A stretch of 64,000 nucleotides of DNA, from contig CM038221.1 in assembly GCA_021442155.1 (NCBI GenBank), positions 31,525,906 through 31,589,905 of the forward strand, written 5' to 3'. Both the position numbers and the translations under genes were made by a program. This DNA comes from Cymbidium sinense. Taxonomy: Eukaryota; Streptophyta; Magnoliopsida; Asparagales; Orchidaceae. Position 1 is the first letter of the stretch. Each line of letters opens with the position of its first letter. Below are positions 37,501 to 51,300 of this stretch, one piece after another. The notes beneath the pieces were generated by a model. The model had not been told where the DNA came from. It did no database searches and saw nothing but the letters and a program-made list of their open reading frames with translations.

Positions 37501-38694
37501 GATTATTGAATTGATTTGGATTATAGAGTGATTTAATTTAATTTGACCCTTTAGGTCAAATTAGACTAAGTAGGCCAATTGGGTTGGGTTGACCAAATTG
37601 GGCCCAATTGAAGGTTGGATCTTTTAATATTCAATTGGTGATTGATGAGAAGCATTGGTTTCAACCAATTTGGCTTAAGATTTAATTTGTCCCAATTTGG
37701 TCTTTTAGGTCAAATTGGGTCAACTTGAGTCAAGAGCCAAATTAGCTTGGTTAGGCTCAATTGGCTTTAATTTGGTGGTTGAGTCATGTTCAATATTCAA
37801 ATTGTGTTTGATAAGATTCATTGGCTATAATTAATTTAGCTTAGAACATTATTTGGTCCAATTTGGCCTTTTAGGATGCTTTGGGTCAACTTGGTTAAGG
37901 GGGCCAAATTAGCTTTGTTAGGTTCAATTAATTATACTAGAGTGTTCAATAGTGACCTATAATCACTAATGAAGAGATTGAATAGCTTGATTTGATTAAA
38001 TGGGGGTTTGATTAAAGTTTGGTCTAATTGGACCTTTTAGGTCACTTTAAGTTAAGTGGTTTAGTCAAGTCAATTTAAATTAATTGAGGCTATAGATGGT
38101 TGGAGTAAATTCTATGATGAATTTGAAGTTGATTGGTGGCTTTTCCTGTAATTGATTTAGCTTTGATTGAATTTTGACTCATTTGAACCATGGGTCAACT
38201 TGAGTTAGCTAAATCTAATCAATTTAATTGGTTTGATTGCAAGTGTTGGAATAGTTTGAAACATTCCATTGAATAATTAGAACAATTATAAGAATTGGAT
38301 TGAGTTTGGTTTGCTTGGACTAATTTAAATGGAATTATAAGATTTGAATTGAGTTAGCTTGGGTTAAGGTTCAAATCAATTTAGCTTAGAGATTGGATTA
38401 AATCAAACTTAATCATGGTGAATTGATGAGTTGAGATTGAGGTTTCAATCATTTAGTTTAGGTTCAAATAAATTGATGGGTATGAGTGTCGATTTAGGCC
38501 TTAGGGTAAGCGAAGCCTACTCATCCAAAGATAAGCTTTAGTCTTAAGGTTATTCCCTACAAGTCTTTAGGCCTAGGTTTAGTGTTACCTTAATCACTAG
38601 AAGTGTCCTAGCACTAAGAAAACATATATGTCTAGAAGAATCTTAGACCTAAGGTTGAAATGAATAATCCTCACTCTCAAAATTGAGGTAAATA

Positions 38695-38699
38695 GTGTC
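38695..38699. repeat. Target site duplication GTGTC, right copy
   Basis: Exact match to 23987-23991. It marks the right edge of the composite solo LTR. Confidence 0.8.
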
Positions 38700-38732
38700 A
38701 AATTCTCATTTAATTCTAATAAAAAAGGTCAT
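38700..38732 (-). mobile_element. Probable LINE 3' end fragment, part 2
   Basis: The 33 bp between the two giant LTRs ('aaattctcatttaattctaa'...) would directly continue 23911-23991 before the solo LTR inserted. Its far side is cut by the LTR starting at 38733. The last bases, gtcat (38728-38732), are the expected near-side target duplication of the right-hand Tat-like element; its partner would be beyond 64000. Confidence 0.35.
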
Positions 38733-40188
38733 TATGGTGTTTATTTTTGGATGTGGGGTGGACACCACACAGTTCTTAAGAGGTACTTATTAAAGTGATC
38801 GGGTAAGACATTGAGGTATGATGTATTATCTCGAAAGGTAGAGACATCACCCCACAATGGACTCAATCACCTAATAAGGACTCCCAAGGCATGGTGGGTC
38901 TTCAAATATACTAGAGTTTATATTAAATCAAGTTCTTAAGTTCCTTATGGAGGTAAGCCTTCAAAATTAATTACACCTGAGGGAATGGGATTCCGTAACA
39001 ATACTATCGATTAAAGTAGACAATTATTATCTCCAAAGACTTCAAGGCTAGACTATCAAAGGGTTGGTTATGTTTGAAAAATCAAGTGCGAGAGACCAAG
39101 TAGAAGACTTATTTTTAGAATGCAAGGGGAGGAAGTAGGAAATGTTTATGATACTTGGAAGCCTAGTGAACATTCCAATCTATCCTGTGACTGTGCTTTA
39201 TATATTCGATAGTGAAGAGGTTTTATTCATTTGAGTTGAAATTTTATTAGATTGCTAGGGCTTATGATCCATCAACACAAGATTTTGGAAATGCCTAAGA
39301 GGTGAGGATTTATGCTTGTAGTCTAAAGAAAATAACTACCTTGAATCCTAAATCTAAAGATATTTAGTATGAGCTAAAGCAAGGCTTAAATCTAAGCGAC
39401 AGGTGGACATAAGGGTTTATCTCCATAAGAGAGAGTAAACCCATCCAACTTCTAGACTTACAGCCATCTAGAGTGGCCGCCAGCTAACACCTCCTACATT
39501 TTAAATCCATGTAGTCCGGTATTATGAATTTGCAAGATGGTTAGGCTTGTTATTTAACTTGAAAGAGACTAAAGTCCTAAACCCACTCCCTAAGAGACTA
39601 GAGCATGAGTGGTATGAGCATATAGCATAATCTACAAGTGCAAAAATCTTTTCAAATTTTATTTCATTTTTTGACTCAATATTTTAGACAAAGGCTTTAG
39701 GATTTCTTTGTCTAAATACATGATGAAAAAGATTATTTGCTAAATCAAAAGAGAGAGGGTGAAGCTCCATCATCAAGGGTTGCTCACATGGGTCAAGCGG
39801 TCCCTATTATGTAAGGATAGAGGCCCTTATTTTTGCAAGAATGATAGAAGATGCATGCATGATATGAGACATACAACATTCAGCTGAGGGGTTGCTAAAT
39901 CTTTTATTTATTTTATTTCAAGTCTATGCTTTATGGTGAGGTTATGAGTTATTTTAAAGCTTAGTTATGAGTGATTAGTTGGGTAAAAAAATTATTTTTA
40001 CCTTAAGAGCCTACCGCATCCAGGCCACACATTAAAGCATCTGTCATTAAGAAACTAATAAAAGAATGCAGTTTTTAATGCACAAGTTTAAACAAACCAT
40101 CAAACAATTTATAATCTAATGCAAAAGAATAATAGGCAGGTGCGGTCGGGTACCACTGTAAACACAAAAAAAAAAGTGGGTAGTCAAG

Positions 40189-40204
40189 CTCTACCCTTAT
40201 ACAA
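40189..40204 (-). promoter_or_regulatory. TTGTATAAGGGTAGAG block, TATA-box candidate (inferred 3' LTR)
   Basis: Plus-strand ctctacccttatacaa, the same as in the other copies, about 1.5 kb from the LTR end. Confidence 0.45.
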
Positions 40205-41384
40205 CCCGAAATATGAATGAATAATTACAATTAGAATGAATACATGCAATGGGGGTCTTCATTCTTCATTTCTTCACTTCCTTCTCCTCTTTCTTTGGTT
40301 TGATTGTGCTCCAAAGGCATCACAAGATATCACAGGACTAAGCCTTCAAGACATTGCTCATCCTAACTCCCTCATAACACTAATCCTAATCCCTATTGCA
40401 AAAATTACATTCACATTAGAAAAAGTGAATCTAACTACACCTGCAAAATATAGGTTAGCTAAATATACATACAATTCTAAGCAGTTATATATATATATTT
40501 TTTGGACTTAGCACCCTACACGTAGGTAACCAAGCCCACATGTTCTAACTTGGATTATGCTTAGGGGTTTAAACAACCTTCAAAGAGGGTATTTAGATTT
40601 ATTTTTAAGCAATCTCTTAAGCATAATCTCATGTAAAAAATATGATTAGGCTAAGAGTGGTCTAACATCTAGTCTATGAAACATACACCATAACATCAAG
40701 TCTAAAATATTAAATCATAAAACAAAATATACATCACACATACACCATCCTAACTTAGGACTATATATGGTGACTTAGTTCTATAGTGTGTGCTAAGGCT
40801 TTGCTTAGTGTGTCTCACTAAGCATTAGAGTTATGATTTTCTAAGTATGGAATGGATTTAATTTAACATAAAGGTGGGTTTCATTTCAAGTTATTTAATT
40901 GATTTGTGAATTTTAATTTATAATTTATTTAGTTTCACTTCATTTACACTTAACATCTGAGTGTTATAAAGAAAAGAAAGAGGATTGCCTTCTTTCAACC
41001 CTACCTTAAGCCACTTTCTAAAGTATATTTTATGATTTAGTTTTCTTTAGTGAATGGCTTATTAAAAATTTTATTAATCCTAAGTTTGGGTTAACTCTAA
41101 ATAATCCTATTCAATATGAAATGCATCTTAAGATTAATATGATTAAATTATTATCACATGGCATATATCAAACCATTCCTTTTCATCACATGTAACATGC
41201 ATATGACTTTAACACTTAGCATATATGTACATGCAATATATCTTTGGCACACTTAAATGGTGATGGATGCATATGTTTGAAAGTTATATTTTACTTGATT
41301 GAATTATTTACACATGTAAATTAAAGTTTTATCCAAATTCTAATACAAATATACATATGAAAGAAATTAAATGAGTATGTGCCA

Positions 41385-42000
41385 TTGTTAAACTAGGGAA
41401 GTGAGGTAATCAAATGACCTCCTTGGGGCTACTTAAAGCCTTGTATTCCTGGGATGTCCAGACTATATACCCATTATTATTCAAATCTATGTAAATCCAT
41501 ATACAAACATAGGAAGGAGAGCGCTAATTTATATGTAATGTATTTTAATGACTTAGGTGATCATGGATGCATGCATTTTTAGTAGAAAAAGGGACCATTC
41601 TCTAATCTACTACACATGCAAATGTGTACAAGATGTAAGCAAGTACGTGTTGTTATTAAACTAGGGAAATGAGGTAATCAAATAACCTCCTTGGGGCTAC
41701 TTAAAACTTATTCACGGGATTTCCATACTAAACACTTGCTATCTCAAATACATAAGAATGTATAAGTAACTATAAGAACGAAAAGTCATGCAAAAAAAAA
41801 TATTTATTTAGTTGAATTATTTATGTGTATGAATTAAAACTCTATCCAAATTCTAATATAAAAAATACATAGAAATGAAATTGAATAAGTATGTGTCATT
41901 GTTAAACTAAGGAGGTAATTAAATGACCTCCTTGGGGCTACTTAAAGCCTCGTATTCCTAAGATGTCCAGACTATATACCCATTATTATTCAAATCTATG
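41385..42000 (-). repeat. Internal tandem repeat of the giant LTR, three units
   Basis: Units start near 41390, 41650 and 41905, spaced about 255-260 bp. Each has 'gacctccttggggctactta' or a close variant, and two end in 'gatgtccagactatatac'. The first and third share an extended 'cccattattattcaaatcta' tail, suggesting recent duplication. Confidence 0.7.
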
Positions 42001-43920
42001 TAAATCCATTTTCACATACTTAAGCTATGAGCACATGAAAATCCTATATGTATTCATGAATATCATCACTCCACATATTATCAACAACTTATAAAGTTTG
42101 TAAAGTAGTTTTGGATTTAATAGTGATAGTAGCCACACATATAATTAGATTAAGTCAACACATGCAAGCTTACATAAATAACTTTCATTTGATTCATTTG
42201 AATTTGAAAGAATGAATGCATGAATTCATATGAAGTACAACGTTTAGAAATGATTGGAAAGGAATGATTAAACATAAACACATAGTTCATTCAACTAAAT
42301 TAATTCCTAAAGACAATCCCATCAAATAAATTCATATAAAGAAAACCAAAGTTTATTATTAATTTGATTTAAGATTTTGACTAATTTTAAAGAGGAGAAG
42401 AATTACATGCTATTTTAACCAAATTCCCATGTTGGTGAACTTAATTAGTTTAAGTTGAGGTAATTAAGTAGATTTTATGAATTAATTTAGTTGAATCACT
42501 AATTAAATCAATTAATTACCCTTACATTTGCTTTTTAAATTTGATTAACCACTTAATTATGAGCCACAAATGGCATGAACATATGAGAAAATAAAATTGC
42601 AATGCTCCTAAAGGGGCCTAATGCAAATGGCTCATGATTAAAGGTTAATTAAGTACTTTTATGATTTTCCCACACTCATCGGTTAATCATAATTTTCTCA
42701 GGGGTCTTTATGTCATTAAACACATAAAGAGGAACCCTTAATTTCATTGTTACTTATCTAATGTGATTATGGTTTTAATTTGATTAATTAAGCCACTTAA
42801 TCAACTAATTAAACCCTTAATTAACTTCCATATTAATTAACCCTCTTTAAGATGGAATAGAGTTGGGAAAATAGATTAGGAAAAAGGTCCTAATCCCACT
42901 CCCTTATCCATTCACTGTTGAATAGTGATTAATAAGTTTAATTAATTAATTTCTTATTATTTAGGATGTTAATTAATCATTAAATTGGTTAAGGGAGTAA
43001 TTAGGGTTCAAATGATCAAATTTTCTAATTAATCAAGCAATAAATTCCAAGAAAATTATGGGAGGTAGAGATCATCCAATTAAATCAATAAGGAAAGTTT
43101 AGAATTAATTACCTAAGTAATTAGGGCTTAATTAAGCTAATTAAGTTTACACTTAAACCTAAATTAAGCCTTAATTACTTTTCAAAATTAATTAGAATTA
43201 TTTTTTATTAATTTTTATCTATTTTACCTTTTAAATGAGTATTTATTTGTATTTTTTAGGTTTTTTGTAATTAGTTATGATTTTTCAAAGTTTCAGCCAT
43301 TAAAATAATTAATTAAGTCTTAATTAAGCCTAATCCCGTAGGCACCATGCGGAGCGCTAACTTGGCATGCTTTCGACGTGGCACCACGGGATTGGTTATT
43401 TAAACGTGTCCGAGTCAGCGCTCATGTGGTTGGTGGAAAATGCGATTTCATCCTCGTCGTCCGATTTAAGATCGATTGGCAGAGATTAAACCTGCGGTTC
43501 TTAAGAATTAAATCAAATCAAATCTAGTGGATTAATCACAATCGTCCATTCCAATCATGCGTAATGGATGGCGGGTGATCTACCATATGTTTCAATTAGT
43601 TTGGCTAGTTTGATTTATGTAGGTTAAGTGGGTTGACTTGTTCAAATGATCAAGTTGACTTAGTTTGACCCAATTGATGATTAGTGATTAATCAAGGATG
43701 ATTGATAATCATCATAGGGGATTTTGATGGATTTGGCTCAATCCAATTTGGGTACGATTGAAATTTGATTCAAATAGGTCAAATTGGTCACTTTGGGTCA
43801 AGTGGACCAATTGGGCTAGTTGAATCGATTTTAGGTCGAATTGAGTTTAGTTGGATTATATATAAATTCAGGATTGATTTATAGCTTTTATTGCAATTGA
43901 TTTGGGTTGAAATGGATTTT

Positions 43921-43925
43921 GGCTC
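43921..43925. repeat. Target site duplication GGCTC, left copy
   Basis: Exact match to 51296-51300; flanks the giant LTR 43926-51295. Confidence 0.85.
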
Positions 43926-46900
43926 CGTGGTGTTTTATTTTTGAGATTGATGTATTGTGTGTGTTTATGTGAGGGGACACTACATAAATCCGTAGATGTA
44001 CTCATTAGGGTGATTAGGTAGGACATTAAGGAATAATATACTATATTGAGAGATATAAGTCACTATCCTATAGTGGATCTTATCACCTAATAAGGACTCC
44101 TAGGGTATGAAGGGTCTTCGAATGTACCAGAGATCTTTCCCCATATTTATATGAAAAAGTAAATCATGATTTATTTAAATCGGGTTCATTAAGTTCCCTA
44201 TGGGGGCAAGCCCCCATAGTTAATTACATCATAAGGAATGAGATTCCTTAGTAATACTCTTGATTAAGGTAAATGATCGTTGTCTCCGAAGATTTCAAAG
44301 ATAGGACTATCAATCAATTGGTTATTTTTAGAAAATCAAGTGGGATTGCTCAAAAGGAGAGAGTTATTATCAAAACCAAAGGGAGATGAGTAGGGGATGC
44401 TCATGATACAAGGAAACCTAGTGAGCATCCCAAACTATCCTATGGTTGGGCTTTATATTTTTGAAATTAAGGAGAATTATATGTTTGAGTTGAATTTTTT
44501 TTAGTAGAAATCTAGGGCTTACCATTCCACAATACAAGATTATAGAGATACCTAAGAGGTGAGGATTTATACTTGTAGCCCATAAAAGAAAATAACAACC
44601 TCAGATCCTAAATCTAGGGAGCTTTGGTGAGGGCTAAAATATGACCTAAATCTAACGTGAAAAATGGGTGTATGGTTTACCTCCGAAAGAGAGAATAAAC
44701 CACCTGACTATTGGACTTACAACTGTCTGGGGTGGCCACCAACTAACTCCTCCTATGATTTTAAATATATGTAGGCAAGTCATATACTTTGTAAGACGGT
44801 TAGACTATTATTTACTTAGAAAGGAGGCTAAGTCCTTAAACTCACTCCCTGAGAGACTAGATCATGAAGGGAATGAATAATGACCTAAATCTAATGCAAA
44901 ATTTGTCAAATTTTATTTTGATTTTTGGACATTTGAATTTGACACAGGCCATGAGATTTTATATGCCTAATGCATGAGAAAATTAATTATGGGCCAAAAT
45001 CAGAAAGAAGGAGGTGTGTTTCCACAATGGCTCTCAAAAGTCAAGCTATTTTCTCTAGCAAAGGTGGAAGCCCTCCATTGGCAAGAGTAAGATAATATGA
45101 TTTATGCATGATATGAGTTATACAACATCCAGTTAAGGGGTTGCTAAATCTTTTACTATCTTGATTTATGTTCTAGGCTTTAGGTTAGGTTATGAATTAT
45201 TTAGTTTAATTTTGAATTGATTAATTGGATAGAAAATTTATTTTTTCTTAAGAGCCTAATCACATCCAGGTCACACAACAATCACCAATCATAAAGAAAC
45301 TATGAAAAGACATGCTATTTCTAATGCACAAGCTAAACAAACTTCAAACAATTTTATAAAGCTATCGTAAAAGAATAAGAGGCCGGTGCGGTCAAGAATC
45401 GTCGTACAACCCAAAATTAAATGTGGGTAGCCGAGCTCTACCCTTATACATCCTGGTATAATGAAAGAATAAATTACAATCATGAAGTGATAAGTGTTAT
45501 GGGTGTCTTCATTCTTCACTCCTTGTCATTCATTCCTTCATCTTGGTTTACTCCATTTCTTTATTTTTTTGGTTTAACTTGGGATGTAGTTTGCTCCAAA
45601 GCCTCATATGGTATATAATACATGGTCTCATAACCAATGTTCACCTTAATCCCCATAACACTTATCCTAATCCTAATGCAAAAATAACATTAAAAGAAAG
45701 GAAAGTAAATATAGCTACACTTGCAAAACAAATGTTAGCTAAACACACTATACATCCCAAGAAGTTATAGGAATAATTTGGACTTAGTACCCCACAAATG
45801 GGTAACCAAGCCCACCTGTCCTAATTTGGGTTATGCTTGGGGGTATAAGCAACCTACACAGCAAAAAATAATTATATTTTTATTACAGTGCCCCTTAAGC
45901 ACAACCCCTTATAAAAAATATGATTAGACTAATATCGTTCTAACATTCAGACTATGCACGTACACCCTAACATCTAGTCTAAAAATAATACATCATAAAA
46001 CTAAACATTCATCAAACCATGCACTGTCCTAACTTAAAGCTAGAAATGGTGACTTAGTATAATATGCATGTGTTAGAGCTTGTGTGGTATGTCCTAGCTA
46101 GGCTTTAGGGTTATGATTTTTTAAGTGTGAGAGGTTTAATTTATAAAGGGTTGATTTCTTTTTAAGTAGTTTAGTTGATTTGGGGAATTTTATTTAATGT
46201 TTTCTTGTTTCATGTAACTTACACTTAGCAACTAAGTGTTATAAAGAGAAGAAAGAGAGGGAGAGTATCTCTTTTCTCCCTATCGTAAGTTATTTCTAAG
46301 GTAAATTGGTTAATTAATTTCCTTTGGTGAATGGTTTATTATGTGTTTCAATTAACCTTAAGTTTAGATTCATTCTAAATAGCCTTATTCAATAATAAAG
46401 GCATCTTAGGATTAGTTAGGGTGGATTATTATCACATAACACACACCCATTCATTTCTTCCCACCATGTATATCATGCATATGAATAATTCTAAGCATAT
46501 CTATACATACAATGTAAATCTTAGCACACTTTGATGATGAATGCAAAGAGATCTGATTTGAAAATTTTGGATATCCCATTTATTGATTGAATCATTAATG
46601 CATATCTTTGTTATGTAGAAAAGAGAGATTTTTCATCCATTAGCTAAATGTACATCCACATGTATAAAGGTTATAAGTAAGTACGGCATCATTATTTTCT
46701 TCACTAGAGGTGTAAGGTACAAGACCTACTTAGGGCTACTTAAAGCCTTATAGCCCATGGATTTCCAGACTGATATATCACTTTTCTTAGATAAATGTAG
46801 ATGTACAGGACTACAAGGATGAGAATACCCATGCAAAAATTTATGTTTCATTTATTTGGTTGTATGATTTACATGTGTAATATGAAGATCCTTTAAGTCT

Positions 46901-49900
46901 TAAAGAGATGCATAGGAATAGATTTAGGCAAGTGTTATGTTCTTTTCAAATGAACTATACACTTTGCAAATCCTATGAATCCATATTAAGAGAAGAAAGA
47001 GAACTTCATAATACATATTATGCTATTATCATGCAAGCTTATAAATATTTATAACTAGTATCACTTCATTTATAATCTTTGGTTTATTAGTTTTGAAAAT
47101 AATTTTTGATTTAATAGTGATAATAGCCACTCATATTCTTAATTTTAGTCAACACATGCAATTTAACATAAAAGGTAATAATTTATTAATTAATTTTCAA
47201 AATAAATGAATGCATGATTTCATATGGCAAACAATATTTAGCATGATTGGAAAGAAATAAAGGAATGTAAGCACATGACTTCATTCACCCTAATTAATTC
47301 TTAAGGACAATCATATAAAATAAGATCATTTAAAATGAATCAAAATTCTTTAAGGAGATTTTTATCTTTGAATTTGATTTGACTTAGGAAATATGAGAAG
47401 GGTTTGCTAGTCCTAACCCATTCCCCCATGTGTGAATTGTTTTGGTTTAATTTAAAAACAATTAAGTTGATTTTTTGTTTTGCTTAGGTTAAGGTACGAA
47501 TTAAATGGATTCCTTATCCTTTACCTATACCACTTAAGTTAATTAACTAATTAATAATAAGCAATATGATATGCAACCACATGAAAAGTAAATTTGCAAT
47601 GCTCCGAAGAAATGAAAAGGGCCTAATGCAATTGGCTTATGATTAACAATTAATTAAACTTAAGGGATCTCGCTTAATTACTCTTATGATTTTCTCACAT
47701 ATGTGAGCCAATCACAATTTTATTATCTCTCACCTTGGATTATTGGACACCCAAGGAGCTACCCAAGATCAATTAAAGGTTATTTAGGTTGGGTGAATTG
47801 GTTTTTAATTTTGATTTCATTAGGCCATTAATAAATTAATTAAATGCTTTAGTTATGCTTTGATTTCAATGATGAAATTAACTTAGGGGAAAGGATCAAG
47901 GGCAAGGCCTCAAACCAAATCCCTAAATCATTCAATCATTCCACTAGGTTTTGGTTCCCTCATTTTGAAGATCTAATTACTTGATTAATCAACTAATCAT
48001 TCCATTAACCCATTAATTAATTTAATTTCAAAGGTAAAGAATACTTAGGAAATAAATTAGGAAAAATGTCCCCAACCATATTCTCTAAATGATCTTTAAC
48101 AGGATAATTATGTTCAAGTGATTAATCAGATGTTCATCCCTTAATTACAATTAATTTGATTAAGAGAGCGATTAGGTATTACTCAAATGATTTTCCTAAT
48201 TAAGCAATCAATAAAATTCCACAAAAATAGGGGAGGTAGAGGTCATCCCCCCAAACATCGATAGAAAATTTGAGATTAATTGAATGCTTAAATAAGGTAT
48301 AAATAAGCTAATTAAATTTGTAATAAAATCCTAATTAAGCCAAAGTCACCATTCAAAATCAATTAAGTATAATTTTCATAGATTCTCCTCTAAAATATCT
48401 TCAAAATGAGTTTAAGTTTGTATTTTTCAAATTTTTCTATAATTAGTTATGATTTTAGGAAGTTTCATCATTAAAATTAGATTAATTAAGCCTAAATAAA
48501 CCCTAATCCCGCGCATGTGTGGTGCTGCGCTTTCCACGCGCAGATGGGATTGGTTAAGTTGTCACATTATCGTTTGGGTCATTAAGCGGAGCTTTTCTCC
48601 ACAGGTCATCCAATCTAAGATCGGATGGTCGGGATCAATCCCACAGTTTATGAGGAAATTAGAAGGATCTAAAGTGTAGTTTGATCGACATCCAATCAAT
48701 CATGTGGAAGCGGTGTTGATCCTCTCCTCCGGCTGATAAAACGATGCCGTCCATCAATCGTCGCTCGATCCAAACTCACCCAAGCTCGAATGGAGCTTAA
48801 ATTCATCCCACACCTTCAAGGAAGCACAAGCAATGCATCTAATGGTGGAGATCATGTGACATAATGATTTCCTTCATAAAGGACCAAGTAATTTTTAAGC
48901 TAAGATCAGTTTCAATGGCATACCTCATTGGAGGCTATCACTGGTGCCTCGGATGATTGAGGTAGCTTCGTCTAGTAGAGATGAATCCATGTTGAAGAAA
49001 TCCAGTCTTAATTTGAAGTGATTTGCTAGGTTGACCAAGCTCCTCTTCAATGGTGATCAATATTGATCGAACTCCTTGCTCCGGCCACGGGGAAGCTTGG
49101 GATTTGATTCATTTCAACTCACCTTGGTCTAAGGATGGTGCGTGTGAGATTAATTTCACTTTGGTTGAGAATTGAGTAAATTGGATTCGAAAATCCCCTC
49201 CCCTATTTCGGCTTTGAGTAAAACTAAGAGTCGGGAAGCAAGGGTGCTTGGAAATGGATGAGGAAAGCTCTGGATGCTTAGCTTCGACTCCTAGAGCTCT
49301 AAGGAATGAATGGATTATGGTTTGAGTAAGAATGAGGGGGGGTATATCTTCCCCTCCTTGGATCGGATGATGAACGGTTGATTTACCATTTTAGCTCAAT
49401 GAGTTGGATTGGCTGATCAGTTTGAGTTGCAAAACATCCCACATGGGTCATTTTGGGTAGAGGAGTGAGGGAGACTGGATGCCCATGTGCTTGGTGAGTG
49501 GATTTGGTGAGCCAAGTGTTCAAAGATGATTGGGGAGGTCAGTTTGGCCTTACCTTGGGTCATGTTCACCACCCTTCTTGGTGCCCATGTGGACCAATAG
49601 ATAGGTGTCAAGTGGCCTTGGGAAAGAAATGGCCAAATTCTAAGTGAATTAAGTCATGGGATACCCTTTGACCTAAGGGAAAAGTGATCATTTGGCTATA
49701 AGTTTGATTTGTGCAGTTTGAAATGATGAAAAAGTTGGTTGGGCCAAATTTCAAGTGATTTTGGAGTTCATTTGATTTGATTTGGCTCAATTTGACCTAT
49801 TTAGGTCAACTTGGGTCCAATTGGGTTAAGTTGACCAATTAGTCAAGTTGGGTCAAACCATAGGTTAGGTCAAGTTCAAATGATCATTTGGGGCTTATGG

Positions 49901-51295
49901 GTATTATTGGTTTGATTCAATTTGGTTTAAATTTGGTTTTGGTTCTTTTAGGTTCATTTAGGTCAAATGAGTCAAGTTGACCAATTTGACCCATTTGACC
50001 CAATTGGGTTAGGTCATAGGTTGGTTTAGGCTTGCTTTATCATTTGAAATGAATTTCAAGCTTTGGTTTCAATTAATTTTGATTTGGTTTGATTTCAAGT
50101 TGGTTTGACCTTTTAGGTCAAGTTGGGTTCATGGTCAATTGGGCTAGGTTAGGTCCAATTTAGTCAATTGAAGCTTTGGTCAAGTTCAACAATCAATTTG
50201 GAATGAATTTGATCCATTGGTTGCAATCAATTTGGTTTAAATCAAGATTTGACCCATTTTGGCTTTTTAGGCCAATTTGGGTCAACTTAGGTCAAATGGC
50301 CAATTGGGTTTGGTTTGGCTCAATTGATGATTTGGTCATGTTCAATCATTGATTATGAATGGGTTTGAGTCAATGGCTTTAATCAATTTGGCATATAGTA
50401 GATTTTGGCTTGTTTAGGTCTCATTTGGGCTAAGTGTTGACTTGGTCAAAGGCTAGGTTTGACCCAATTTGAGTGATTGATCTTTCTAAGATGATTGTTG
50501 GTCATAATGTGAGGCTTGGATGGGCTTAGTACAATCCAATTTGGGTTGGATTAGAACTTAGCTCAAAAAGGTCTTTTAACTCACTTTGGGTCAAGTGGAC
50601 CTAAATGGGTCAATTGGCTTCATCAAGGACTTATGATGGAAATATAAATCCAATTGCAAGTGATTTGGAGTCAAATGGGTTTTGGTTCATTTGGCAATTT
50701 CAAGTCAAAAGGATGAACATGGGTTTGACTTGGGTTAGTTTGATTTTGGCTTGGTGATTGTAGTTTATGTTTATATTTGGGCATGTGATTGAAGGAGTGA
50801 TTGTTTGAAGAGAAAATCCAAGGGCTTGGATTGATTTGATAATGATTTGGCTAAATCCAAGAAATTGGCTTAAAGGATATAAATTGAGTTTAGATTTGAG
50901 TTTTGAATTTATATTGATTTGATTTTGGCCATTTGAATATAAATGAGAATATAAATGATCCATGAGAGAATCATATGAGTTAGGAGTGATTTGGTTTGTG
51001 AATTTGGCTAAGGTAGGTCAAAAAGTTTGGAAAAGGGGGGTTTTGATTTTGAGATTTGATTTGGATTGGTTTGAAGGAGTGTACATGGGCTGGATTTGGG
51101 CTGTAGAGTAGTGGTTTCCTTACATCTCTAATGCATAACCTAGTGCTATGACAAATCCTTCTAAGTCTCTAGGGTTAGGTTAAGTGTTCACCTAATCATT
51201 AGAAGTGTCTTAAGATGAAGGAACTCTTAGTGGCTGCAAGAGTCCTAGATCTATGATGGAGAAGTTGAGATCTCATTCCAAAAATGAGGTCAACA
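43926..51295 (-). mobile_element. Giant solo LTR, 7.37 kb, inserted in the LTR of the right element
   Basis: On the plus strand it runs from CGTGGTG (degraded TGTGGTG) to GAGGTCAACA and is bounded by the perfect 5-bp duplication GGCTC. The host sequence on both sides ('tgaaatggattttggctc' and 'ggctcatttgggtattttt') is the GGTCAA-rich zone of another LTR copy. It holds the TATA-like block (45436-45450, slightly altered), one internal repeat unit (46690-46780), the GC-richer block (48500-48800) and a GGTCAA-rich zone (49780-51100). Short frames such as those at 45289-45519 or 49417-49611 are not shared with other copies and are not treated as genes. Confidence 0.85.
45436..45450 (-). promoter_or_regulatory. 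Altered copy of the TATA-like block
   Basis: Reads ctctacccttataca then tcc, so the TTG before TATAAGGG has changed in this copy; the TATAAGGGTAGAG part is intact. Confidence 0.4.
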
Positions 51296-51300
51296 GGCTC
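51296..51300. repeat. Target site duplication GGCTC, right copy
   Basis: Exact match to 43921-43925. Confidence 0.85.

Larger units (their letters stand above)
23992..38694 (-). mobile_element. Giant solo LTR, outer copy (split by a second copy)
   Basis: Read on the plus strand the copy starts TGTGGTG at 23992, is interrupted after 24087 and resumes at 31730, ending ..GAGGTAAATA at 38694. Combined length is about 7.06 kb. The break is seamless: the 'ggtatgatatactac' side joins 'ctcaaaagatagaaacatc', matching the uninterrupted sequence of other copies. It is flanked by a perfect 5-bp duplication, GTGTC. With TG/CA-type ends, a 5-bp duplication and no internal coding region it is best read as a solo LTR. 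In LTR orientation (same sense as the neighbouring pol) it lies on the minus strand. Confidence 0.8.
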
